From positions 62,001-126,000 of the forward strand of contig NZ_SSMQ01000034.1 in assembly GCF_005144585.1 (NCBI RefSeq): DNA of 64,000 nucleotides. Direction: 5' to 3'. Shown here one piece after another: positions 10,596-17,998 of this stretch. The translations under genes and the position numbers were made by a program. Positions within the stretch are counted from its first letter, which is position 1; each line of letters begins with the position of its first letter. The DNA comes from Polyangium fumosum (GTDB taxonomy: Bacteria; Myxococcota_A; Polyangia; Polyangiales; Polyangiaceae). The notes beneath the pieces were generated by a model. The model ran no database searches. It saw only the letters and a list, made by a program, of their open reading frames with translations, and was not told the DNA's origin.

Positions 10596-11486
10596 TCAGC
10601 GCCCGTTGTTCGCGACGAGCAGAGCGGCGAGGTCTGCCGCGGAGAGATCAAGGGCCATGTCCGTAAGTCGGGTGGCGCCCTCCTTGTGGAGCTGCGTGGC
10701 GAGGTTCTCACGCTCGTCGCTGGTCAACGGCCGGGCGAGCCGTCGCTCGAACAGGCGCAAAACGGGTTCGAGGCTTCCTTCCGCGCGCCCTTCCTCTCGC
10801 CCTTGCTGCACGTACTTGCGTGCAAATTCGCTCTGGTACTCGTAGTTCGGGATGCTCATGAGCTTCTCCAGCGCTGTCCGGGCAGCTTCGCCCAGGGAAA
10901 ATAGCACGAGATCCGCGTACAGTTTCGCACGCTCCGCATCCAGCCCCGCGCCCGCAGCCAGCGCCGCAACCGCGATGGAAATCCCTCCCTCCGTTCGTCC
11001 GTGCGCGAGCGCCGAGAGCACCGAAAGCTCCGGCCTTTCCTTGGCTTCTTCGATGTCCTTCACCACCGGCACTCCCTCCGGCCCCAGCACCAGAGGCGTG
11101 ATCGAAGCCTGCCCAGGGCCGAGCACGATCGGCTGGGAAAGACGCGCCGCGAGCGCTTCGTCGGGCGTCACGACCAGCAAGCACGCCGGGCACCGGTAAC
11201 GCGCACGCGCGCCGGCCACGTACGCAGGCCAGGCAAAGGGCTTGTCCGGATCCCACTGGAGCTGCGCTTCGACGATGATGACCAGGACAGGTTGTTCATC
11301 GAGGAGCAACACGAGGAGATCGGCGCGAAGCTCCCGCGGGATGATGTTCGTCAGATCCGCCGAAGCAATCCGGGCCTCCGTGAACGGTGGCAACGGGATG
11401 TGCAGGGCCTCGTGGAGCAGCTCCGCCGCCAGGACCGGACGGTTGCGGAAGAGCTCGATGATCGCCTCGTGCAAGAGGGAAGGCAC
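10596..11486 (-). CDS. Rpn/PD-(D/E)XK-like family protein, copy 2
   Basis: Identical in all 296 residues to the product of 9121-10011, with the same GTG start and 5' flank. In this copy the flank past 11580 differs, so any promoter lying more than about 95 bp upstream of the start would not be shared between the copies. Duplication of an Rpn-family gene with its flanks is notable, as the family is linked to recombination. Confidence 0.8.
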   Translation of the reverse strand: MPSLLHEAIIELFRNRPVLAAELLHEALHIPLPPFTEARIASADLTNIIPRELRADLLVLLLDEQPVLVIIVEAQLQWDPDKPFAWPAYVAGARARYRCPACLLVVTPDEALAARLSQPIVLGPGQASITPLVLGPEGVPVVKDIEEAKERPELSVLSALAHGRTEGGISIAVAALAAGAGLDAERAKLYADLVLFSLGEAARTALEKLMSIPNYEYQSEFARKYVQQGREEGRAEGSLEPVLRLFERRLARPLTSDERENLATQLHKEGATRLTDMALDLSAADLAALLVANNGR

Positions 11487-11650
11487 GAGAACGCTCTACT
11501 GCGAGAGCGCGGGCGGGACAAGGGATAGGTTCGTCGGGGAACCGAATCGGTTTTACCGGAACGTTGCTGCCGCTTCGGCCCGGCCACGCGTTGCTTGCGC
11601 GAGGACCACGACCGCCGCCCATCGTTCAATCACATGCACATGGATCGCTC

Positions 11651-12707
11651 CTACGGCGCGGCCCCCAAGCTCGCGTTGTAGATGACGAATCGATACTTCA
11701 CGTCGCTCTTCAGCATTCGCTCGTAGGCTTGTTCGATTTGTTGAATGCGAATCAACTCGATGTCCGCGACGATTCCCTTCTCCGCGCAGAAGTCGAGCAT
11801 CTCCTGGGTCTCGGCGATGCCGCCGATCATCGAACCCGCGATCGTCTTGCGCTTGGAGACGAGGTTGAAGACGCTGGGCGACGGGTGGGCATGCGCTGGA
11901 ACGCCCACGAGCACCAGGGCGCTGTCCCGCTTGAGCAGGCGCGTGAAGGCGTCGAGGTCGTGGCTCACCGCGACCGTGTTCAGGATCAGGTCGAAGCTCT
12001 CCACATGAGCGGCCATCTCGCCCGCGTCGCGCGACACGACGACCTCGTCGGCGCCGAACGCCACCGCGGCTTTGCGCTTGGACTCCGACGTCGTGAACGC
12101 CACGGTGTGTGCGCCCATCGCGCGCGAGCTTGATGCCCATGTGGCCGAGCCCGCCGATGCCCACGATGCCCACCTTCTTGCCGGGCCCAGCGTTCCAGTG
12201 CCTGAGCGGAGAATAGGTCGTAATGCCGGCGCAGAGCAGCGGCGCGACGGCCGCGAGTTGCTCCTCGTGGTGACGGATCTTCAGGACGTACTTGTCCTTG
12301 ACGACGATCCGCTGCGAATAACCGCCGAGCGTGTGTCCGGGCGCATCGGGCGTCGCGGAGTTGTACGTGCCGATCATGCCCGGCTCGCAATCCTGCTCCA
12401 GGTCGGCCGCGCACGCCGAGCAGTGACCGCAGCTATCGACGATACAGCCGACGCCAACCCGATCGCCCGTCTTGAAGCCGGTCACGTGCGCGCCGACCGC
12501 GGACACGCGCCCCACGATCTCGTGCCCCGGCACGCAGGGGTAGAGCGTGCCTGCCCATTCGCCGCGGACGGTGTGCAGGTCCGAGTGGCAGACGCCGCAG
12601 GATGCGATCTCGATCTGCACGTCGTGGTCGCCCGGCGCTCGGCGCGTGATTTCAAGCGATTCCAGCGGCTTGTTGGCGGCGTGGGCGCCGAATGCTTTGA
12701 TGGTCAT
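11651..12707 (-). pseudogene. Zinc alcohol dehydrogenase (YahK/cinnamyl-type), frameshifted
   Basis: An NADP-type medium-chain alcohol dehydrogenase split by one frameshift. The N-terminal part from ATG 12707 (ribosome site GGAG) has the catalytic zinc motif CGVCHSDLHTV, PGHEIVG, the structural zinc cysteines (SCGHCSACAADLEQDC) and the Rossmann GIGGLGHMGIKLAR. The homologous reading then continues in another frame as MGAHTVAFTTSESKR from about 12118 to the end (YNASLGAAP). Between them the sequence reads GCGCGCGATGGGC where a normal gene would have two more bases, or one fewer. Apart from this the whole family length is present, so the lesion is recent or a sequencing error. Confidence 0.85.
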
Positions 12708-12949
12708 TTTGAGGCTCCGAGAGGTGGTGAGGTCTTCGCCGCAAGGCCACCGCGACCCCTTGGCTTCCTGCGACCCCACCATGCGCTCGGCGTCATCGAC
12801 GGAACAGAGGTCGGTTGGTGGACGAGCCGTTAAGCTGCGCTTGACAGTGGCGCGCGCCAGAGCGGCCCTTCAGGCGGAAGGGACGCGGCGTTCGCCGTTG
12901 GCCAACCCGCCTCTCCACAATCTGGCCGAAGGCGTCGTTTGCGCTCACG
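12708..12949. other. Intergenic region between divergent dehydrogenase and hydrolase genes
   Basis: 242 bp that must contain the promoters of both divergent genes. A TTGACA-like hexamer occurs near 12840 on the plus strand, but I could not find a convincing matching -10 box. No hairpin or operator stands out. Confidence 0.5.
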
Positions 12950-13780
12950 ATGGCCGACATGGCCGACCTCTTCTTCACCCCCTCGGGCGTCCGGCTGCGT
13001 CGTCACGCCCTCCGCTCTGGGGACCTCAACTGGCTGCTCCTGCCCGGAGGACCCGGCATCGGGTCGGAGAGCCTCGAAGGGCTCGCCGACATCCTGGATG
13101 TGCCGGGGGCCCTCTGGCTCGTCGATTTGCCTGGAGACGGCTCGAACCGCGCCCCTCCCGGCAGTCCGAAGGTGCCCTTTGATACCTGGCCCCATGTCGT
13201 GGTCGAAGCTGCCATGGCGCTCCCGCGTGTCGTCTTCGCCGGCCATTCGACCGGCGGCATGTATCTGCTTTCGACGCCCGAGCTTGCGCCGCACCTCGAA
13301 GCCCTGGCGCTTCTGGACACCGCTCCGGACGCCCTCTGGCATCCTCGTTTCGTGGAGATGACCCAGGCGAACCCGTTGCCCGAGGTCGAGGCGGCGACAG
13401 CGATCTATGAAGCGGATCCGCGCGACGAGAACATCGCCGCGGTTGCGGTGGCGTCCGCGGAATGGAACTTCACCCCGGCCGGGCTCTCGGCGGGGCGAGA
13501 GCTCCTCGCGAGAATGCCTTACAACAGCGCGGCGGTCGCGTGGTCGGAGGCGAACTTCGACCACGTCTACCAGGCCCGATGGTGGCCGACGCGAATGCCG
13601 GTCCTTCGATTGGCAGGCTCGGACGATCGGATCGTCTGGCAAGGCGGATGGCGCGAGCCGAGGTTCCAGACGCCCAACGTCATCGATCGCGTCATCGCGG
13701 GCGCCGGGCATTTCCCTTGGATCGAGAATCCCCAGGAGGTGCGAGCGGCCTTCGCCGAGCTTTCGCTCCGCATCGCCTGA
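12950..13780 (+). CDS. Alpha/beta hydrolase, proline-iminopeptidase-like
   Basis: A 276-residue alpha/beta-hydrolase fold protein. LLLPGGPGIGSESL (residues about 28-41) is the oxyanion-hole region typical of the S33/proline iminopeptidase group, GHSTGG holds the nucleophile Ser, RLAGSDDRIV gives the acid region near residue 220, and GAGHFPWIE supplies the catalytic His. All triad positions are present. The substrate cannot be told. A second ATG two codons in could also be the start. The coding end runs straight into a repeat array that shares its last bases' composition. Confidence 0.85.
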   Translation: MADMADLFFTPSGVRLRRHALRSGDLNWLLLPGGPGIGSESLEGLADILDVPGALWLVDLPGDGSNRAPPGSPKVPFDTWPHVVVEAAMALPRVVFAGHSTGGMYLLSTPELAPHLEALALLDTAPDALWHPRFVEMTQANPLPEVEAATAIYEADPRDENIAAVAVASAEWNFTPAGLSAGRELLARMPYNSAAVAWSEANFDHVYQARWWPTRMPVLRLAGSDDRIVWQGGWREPRFQTPNVIDRVIAGAGHFPWIENPQEVRAAFAELSLRIA

Positions 13781-14317
13781 GCGTCCGAGCCCTCCCCATT
13801 CGCGTCCGAGCGAACCACCTCTCTCGTGCACACGAACCCCTCTCGCGCCCTCACCCTCGGCGTTCGCGTCCGAGCCCTCCGCGTTCGCGTCCGAGCCCTC
13901 CCCGTCCGCGTCCGAGCCCTCCGCGTTCGCGTCCGAGCCCTCCGCGTTCGCGTCCGAGCCCTCCCCGTCCGCGTCCGAGCCCTCCGCGTTCGCGTCCGAG
14001 CCCTCCGCGTTCGCGTCCGAGCCCTCGGTCTTCGCGCCCTCGCCCTCCGCCTTCGCGTCCGAGCCCTCCGCGTTCGCGCCCTCGCCCTCCGCGTTCGCGT
14101 CCGAGCCCTCCGCGTTCGCGCCCTCGCCCTCCGCCTTCGCGTCCGAGCCCTCCGCCTTCGCGTCCGAGCGAACCACCTCCGACGCATCCAAGGTTCGCCC
14201 GAGGCTCGTGGATCTCGCCAATGGCACGCTCACAGGCGCGCAGCGTGAGAAGCCAGGTTTTCTGGGGTCTTCGACGAACTCTCGAAGGCCATCCCGCAGT
14301 ACGGCGAGATCCTCGGC
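13781..14317. other. Non-coding stretch dominated by a minisatellite
   Basis: 537 bp between the hydrolase and the decayed gene. It contains the 21-bp array described separately. A short sequence (CGCGTCCGAGCGAACCACCTC) occurs both before the array (13801) and at its end (14160), so it brackets the repeats. I see no complete gene here. From about 14190 the sequence begins to resemble the 5' part of the following truncated gene. Confidence 0.7.
13860..14174. repeat. Minisatellite: about 15 units of 21 bp
   Basis: Tandem units of the type GCGTTCGCGTCCGAGCCCTCC. Four main variants occur, differing at the first bases (GCGTT, CCGTC, GCCTT) and in the middle (GTCCGAGCC or GCCCTCGCC). The first eight units follow an A-A-B higher-order period of 63 bp; the later units alternate other types. 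As 21 is a multiple of three and no stop occurs, all frames stay open and appear as heptad repeats (SEPSAFA on plus, GSDANAE on minus), but no credible start or domain supports translation. Confidence 0.93.
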
Positions 14318-14656
14318 ATGCACCCCAGCATCTGGCTGAACATCGTCGAAAAGACGGCCGCGCTCGACGAAATCCGCGCGCGCAAGAAGGATGTCCTCAA
14401 GCTCGCGGAGGTCCTCGAGGAGAGCGAGCTCTCCTACGAGGACGCACGCGAAGCCGACATCAGCCGCATCGGTGGATTCGTGGACGCCACCGCCCAGCAC
14501 GGCGACCCGTCGGTGCGTGCGGCCTTCAACAAGACCCTGGAGTACCGCTCCCAGTACGCCAAGAAGGCCGCCGACAAGCGCCGCAAGAACAAGCAAGCGC
14601 GCGCCGAGACGGACGCCGAGCGCGCCCCGAAAGCCAAGGACCCGAACCCCACCTGA
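14318..14656 (+). CDS. Hypothetical protein, probably a 5'-degraded remnant
   Basis: 112 residues, helical and charged (VLKLAEVLEESELSYEDA, RIGGFVDATAQHGDPSVR) with a Lys/Arg-rich tail. The composition looks genuinely coding, unlike nearby shadows. Protein-like sequence continues upstream of the ATG (FDELSKAIPQYGEILG) to a stop at 14246. A different frame just before that reads RLVDLANGTLTGAQREKPGF, as if a frameshift near 14260 split a longer gene. I do not recognise the family. Its last codons and 3' flank are repeated at 16761-16908. Confidence 0.55.
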   Translation: MHPSIWLNIVEKTAALDEIRARKKDVLKLAEVLEESELSYEDAREADISRIGGFVDATAQHGDPSVRAAFNKTLEYRSQYAKKAADKRRKNKQARAETDAERAPKAKDPNPT

Positions 14657-14769
14657 GCGACCCACGGACCCCGCCGCCGCCGCTGCAGCAGCAGCGGCGG
14701 CCGCCGACCCCGGCGCCCCTGGATCCTCCGGATCCCGCCCCCTGAACGTCCCCTGCCTCCCACGCAACC
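14578..14769. repeat. Flanking direct repeat A of the ATPase/TOPRIM cassette
   Basis: This runs from the C-terminal codons of the hypothetical gene through its 3' flank to CACGCAACC. The same sequence returns at 16761-16908, with one internal block of about 46 bp missing there (14593-14638) and a few substitutions. Inside it are an inverted repeat (CCGCCGCCGCTG/CAGCAGCGGCGG) and a GGATCCTCCGGATCC palindrome just after the stop codon, which could act as a terminator-like hairpin. Confidence 0.9.
14674..14735 (+). terminator. GC-rich hairpins downstream of the hypothetical gene
   Basis: The 12-bp inverted repeat CCGCCGCCGCTG...CAGCAGCGGCGG is followed by the smaller palindrome GGATCCTCCGGATCC. 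No T-run follows, so this would be a Rho-assisted or non-canonical end. The second copy near 16809-16875 keeps the outer stem while changing the loop, hinting at a maintained structure. Confidence 0.45.
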
Positions 14770-14847
14770 TGTTCGTAACAGACTCTCCACGCGACCAACC
14801 TTCCCCTGACGCGGGGGGTCGGTTAGAGTTCCCATGCGGCGAGGAAG

Positions 14848-16023
14848 ATGCGTATCCACAGTTTCTCGTTCCAGGATCGCTCGACGGGCTGGCAGCTCGA
14901 GGAGACGACGTTCGACCCGTTCAACCTGTTGGTTGGTGTCTCGGGTGTTGGAAAAACGAAAATCCTGCGTGCAATCGAGCAGGTGCGGAGTGCGATTCAG
15001 CCGACCGCACCAGGCTTGCCGAGCGATGTCGAGTGGACGATGCGCTTCGAGCACGAAGGGCATCGGTATCGCTGGCATGCGGTGTTCGTCGAGCCGGCTC
15101 AGGGAGACGTGGAGGACGAACAACCTCGGCGGATGAACCGCATGGGTTGGGGGCATGGCCCAGGTGCTCATTTCCAGCGGGAGGAGGTGGACCTCGACGA
15201 TATCGAGCTCGTGCGGCGAGACGGTGGCGTGTTTCGTTTCAAGGGGGCGGATTTGCCGAAGCTCAACCCGTCCGAGTCCGCTTTGGCGCTGCTTTCCGGC
15301 GAAGCCAAGGTGGCGCGGGCTGCCACGGGGCTGAAGAGCGTCACGGACCACCGGGCCCTGGGTTCTCTGGACGTCTTTGCGGGCACATCCAGCACGGATG
15401 CGCGTGTTTTCAGCGGTCTTCGGCGAGGCTCGATGAGTCTCCCTGCAATCCAGCAGAGCCCCTATTCCGACATCATGCTGCGGACGTACATGCTGCAGGA
15501 GGCTCTTCCGGAGCAGTGGCGAGACGTCCGGGAGACGTTCGCGTCGATCTTTCCGACGGTGGAGGATTTGCGGATTGCTCGTTTCGACCGATCGGTCGAA
15601 GGGAGGGTATCCGCGCAATTCATCCTCCTGCTCCGTGAGCGCGGCGCGAGCGACTGGATCGTCGGAGCAGACGTGTCGGGGGGGATGCGCCGTGTGCTCG
15701 CGACGATCCTCGGACTGCGCCTCACGCCGCCCGGGTCGGTGATACTCATTGACGAATTCGAGAACAGCCTCGGCAAGAACTGCCTCCCGGCGCTGGTGGA
15801 TTTGATTCTCGAGTATGCGCCGCAAATGCAATTCATCATCACGAGCCATCACCCGTACGTCATCAACAACATCCCCATTTCAGAATGGAAACTCGTTCAA
15901 CGCCGCAGCAGCGCCGTACGTGTACGGAGCGCGCGTGACGTGCCGGCGCTCCAACGCGCGTCTCATTTTGATGCATTCGATCGATTGCTGAATTTGCCCG
16001 AGTTCGACGAAGGTATCGCGTGA
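14848..16023 (+). CDS. ABC/AAA-type ATPase of a two-gene ATPase-TOPRIM module
   Basis: A 391-residue SMC/ABC-like ATPase of the kind found in OLD, PARIS and related defence systems. Walker A is GVSGVGKT (residues 30-37), the signature is DVSGGM (275-280), Walker B is VILIDEFEN (298-306) with catalytic Glu303, and the H-loop is TSHHP (332-336). The short middle (about 60-260) has no long coiled coil, so it is not a true SMC. It is followed, with a 4-bp GTGA overlap, by a TOPRIM-like gene, the hallmark of a paired ATPase sensor and nuclease. A GAGGA lies only 2 nt before the ATG, closer than usual. Base composition is somewhat less GC-rich than the neighbours. Confidence 0.85.
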   Translation: MRIHSFSFQDRSTGWQLEETTFDPFNLLVGVSGVGKTKILRAIEQVRSAIQPTAPGLPSDVEWTMRFEHEGHRYRWHAVFVEPAQGDVEDEQPRRMNRMGWGHGPGAHFQREEVDLDDIELVRRDGGVFRFKGADLPKLNPSESALALLSGEAKVARAATGLKSVTDHRALGSLDVFAGTSSTDARVFSGLRRGSMSLPAIQQSPYSDIMLRTYMLQEALPEQWRDVRETFASIFPTVEDLRIARFDRSVEGRVSAQFILLLRERGASDWIVGADVSGGMRRVLATILGLRLTPPGSVILIDEFENSLGKNCLPALVDLILEYAPQMQFIITSHHPYVINNIPISEWKLVQRRSSAVRVRSARDVPALQRASHFDAFDRLLNLPEFDEGIA

Positions 16024-16718
16024 ACTTGTACTTCTTGGTCGAGGGGAGGCACACCGAGCGCAGGGTGTACGAGGCATGGATCCGCCATACGTTCCCCGAT
16101 ATGCGATCCGTGCGAGATCTCGCCGATGTGGAATCGAACTGTTACTGCATCTTTTCGGGCTACGGGAACCCGTCGTATTTGAAGCGCATCGAAAGCGCGC
16201 TACGGGACATATGCGATCGTCCCGTGATCGATCATTTCTTCGTGTGCAGCGATTCTGAGGAGATGCGCTACGAGGACGCGCTCGATCTCACACGGGGTGT
16301 CCTCGACGACGCTGCGCGCGCTTGCTCGCTGGTCGAAAAAGCCCCGAACATCGGACTGCACGTCGTCGTGCAACATTGCTGCATGGAGACGTGGTTTCTG
16401 GGGCACGGGAGGATGTTGCGTCGAAACCCCACCTCTTCGGAGCTCGTGGAGATGAAGCGTTTTTACGATGTGAGCAACAGCGATCCGGAGATCATGGGCA
16501 AGCCGGACGGGTACACCACGAAAGCCAGTTTTCATGGAAAGTACTTGAAGGAGATGCTCCTCGAGCATGGGAAGAGGTACTCGAAGGAGCACCCAGGCGT
16601 CGTCGTCGGGAAGGATTATCTAGACGCATTGCGCCAGCGATGTGCCTCGACCGGGCACTTGCAGAGCCTCTCCGCTTTGCTCACGACGTGGGATGCCTTG
16701 CGAAAGGGCATCCCATAG
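16020..16718 (+). CDS. TOPRIM-like nuclease candidate paired with the ATPase
   Basis: 232 residues. The start MNLYFLVEGRHTERRVYEAW has the conserved TOPRIM Glu (E8) followed by T-E, and FFVCSDSEEM (residues 73-82) fits the TOPRIM acidic D-x-D/E position. A later motif VVQHCCMETWFLG resembles the C-terminal helix region of RloB/DUF4435/DUF4276-like proteins. In PARIS the comparable protein (AriB) is released by its ATPase partner to cleave tRNA; in OLD/Gabija the TOPRIM domain nicks DNA. The function here is inferred from pairing and motifs only. The GTG start overlaps the ATPase stop. Confidence 0.75.
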   Translation: MNLYFLVEGRHTERRVYEAWIRHTFPDMRSVRDLADVESNCYCIFSGYGNPSYLKRIESALRDICDRPVIDHFFVCSDSEEMRYEDALDLTRGVLDDAARACSLVEKAPNIGLHVVVQHCCMETWFLGHGRMLRRNPTSSELVEMKRFYDVSNSDPEIMGKPDGYTTKASFHGKYLKEMLLEHGKRYSKEHPGVVVGKDYLDALRQRCASTGHLQSLSALLTTWDALRKGIP

Positions 16719-16999
16719 CAAGTTGCCCTTGACACCGTCGCTGGCGTTCGTGCCCGCCCAGCGCCGCAAGAACAAAGGACCCGAACCCCACCTGAGCGAC
16801 CCACGGACCCCGCCGCCGCCGCCGCCTCAGCAGCGGCGGCAGCCGACCCCGGCGCCCCTGGATCCTCCGGATCCCGCCCCCTGAACGTCCCCCACCTCCC
16901 ACGCAACCAAGCCTTTCATGAGCCCGCGCTCGTCTTGGCGCCCCCCACCCCCGATGCTACGGTCCGCCTCCCGGGTCGCCGGATGAACCGTACATCCGC
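16719..16999. other. Intergenic region: cassette end, direct repeat B, gmd leader
   Basis: 281 bp. The first 42 bp follow the TOPRIM-like gene, 16761-16908 is the second flanking repeat, and the last 90 bp form the leader of gmd. No further gene is evident. A promoter for the polysaccharide operon should be here, but I could not identify boxes with confidence. Confidence 0.6.
16761..16908. repeat. Flanking direct repeat B of the ATPase/TOPRIM cassette
   Basis: Matches 14578-14769 from GCGCCGCAAGAACAA to ACGCAACC, minus an internal block of about 46 bp. It carries the final codons and stop of the hypothetical gene, but out of context, so it is a duplicated remnant. It keeps the CCGCCGC/GCGGCGG stem and the GGATCCTCCGGATCC palindrome. 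Confidence 0.9.
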
Positions 17000-17998
17000 A
17001 TGAAACGCGCGCTCATCACCGGCATCACGGGCCAGGACGGCTCGTACCTCGCGGAGCTGCTCCTCGGCAAAGGCTACGAGGTCCACGGCATCATCCGTCG
17101 CTCCTCCTCCTTCAACACCGAGCGCATCGACCACCTCTACCGCGACCCCCACGAGCGCGGCGTCCGCCTCTTCTTGCATCACGGCGACCTCAACGACGCC
17201 TCCTCGCTCCAGTCGATCCTCGCCGAGGTCCAGCCCGACGAGATCTACAACCTCGGCGCGCAGAGCCACGTCCGCGTCTCCTTCGACATCCCCGAGTACA
17301 CCGGCGAGGTCACCGCCCTCGGCGCCGTTCGCCTCCTCGAAGCCATGCGCAAGATGCGCGTCGCGGCGCGCTTCTACCAGGCGAGCTCCAGCGAACTCTA
17401 CGGCAAGGTCGCCGAGATCCCGCAACGCGAGACCACGCCTTTCCACCCGCGGAGCCCCTATGCCGCGGCCAAGGCGTATGCCTTCTACGTCGCGCAGAAC
17501 TACCGCGAGGCGTACGGCATGCACGTCTCGAACGGCATCCTCTTCAACCACGAGAGCGAGCGCCGCGGCGAGACCTTCGTCACCCGCAAGATCACGCGCG
17601 CCGTCGGCCGCATCAAACAGGGCCTCCAGCGCGAGCTTTGGCTCGGCAACCTCGACGCCCGCCGCGATTGGGGCCACGCCGAGGACTACGTCGAGGCCAT
17701 GTGGCGCATGCTCCAGCAGGACCAGGCCGACGATTACGTCATCGGCATGGGCGAGACGCACGCGGTGCGCGAGTTTTTGGAGCTTGCGTTCCGCCACGCG
17801 GACCTCGACTGGCAGGAATACGTGCGTATCGACCCCAAGTATTTCCGGCCGGCCGAGGTCGACGTCTTGCTCGCGGACCCGACGAAGGCGCGGGAAAAGC
17901 TCGGGTGGACGCCGAAGGTCACGTTCCCGGAGCTCGTGCGGCGTATGGTGGATTCGGACCTCGAGCTCGCGGCCCGGGAAAAGCGGGCGCGGGGATGA
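17000..17998 (+). CDS. gmd: GDP-mannose 4,6-dehydratase
   Basis: Converts GDP-mannose to GDP-4-keto-6-deoxymannose, the precursor of GDP-fucose, rhamnose or perosamine. The 332-residue extended SDR has the NAD(P) motif [15 protein letters not shown], the family-specific [27 protein letters not shown], and catalytic SSSELYG with Y-x3-K (YAAAK). [16 protein letters not shown] is diagnostic of Gmd. No matching reductase (fcl or rmd) follows immediately, so the keto sugar may be finished by one of the SDRs further on or elsewhere. Its stop overlaps the next start by 4 bp (ATGA). Confidence 0.96.
   Translation: MKRALITGITGQDGSYLAELLLGKGYEVHGIIRRSSSFNTERIDHLYRDPHERGVRLFLHHGDLNDASSLQSILAEVQPDEIYNLGAQSHVRVSFDIPEYTGEVTALGAVRLLEAMRKMRVAARFYQASSSELYGKVAEIPQRETTPFHPRSPYAAAKAYAFYVAQNYREAYGMHVSNGILFNHESERRGETFVTRKITRAVGRIKQGLQRELWLGNLDARRDWGHAEDYVEAMWRMLQQDQADDYVIGMGETHAVREFLELAFRHADLDWQEYVRIDPKYFRPAEVDVLLADPTKAREKLGWTPKVTFPELVRRMVDSDLELAAREKRARG

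Larger units (their letters stand above)
10160..11580. repeat. Direct repeat copy 2 (1421 bp) of the tandem duplication
   Basis: Second copy of 8685-10105. It contains a 5'-truncated 3' end of the ligase gene, an intact Rpn-like gene and the same 90-bp flank. The right end abuts the sequence following the 3' end of the alcohol dehydrogenase pseudogene. The lack of divergence means a very recent event, active gene conversion, or an assembly artefact. Confidence 0.95.

Noticed and set aside
8685-11580. Insertion sequence or transposon
   Set aside because: No transposase, terminal inverted repeats or target-site duplication; the unit includes part of a host gene.
13860-14174. CRISPR array
   Set aside because: Units are contiguous 21-mers with no unique spacers and no cas genes nearby.
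12830-14767. Very long minus-strand open frame (645 codons) with heptad repeats through the minisatellite
   Set aside because: It runs antisense to the well-supported hydrolase, and its heptads only mirror the 21-bp DNA repeat. No domain or start fits.
14848-16718. Complete Gabija or Septu system
   Set aside because: Gabija has ATPase and TOPRIM in one protein plus a helicase; Septu has an HNH partner. Neither is present.
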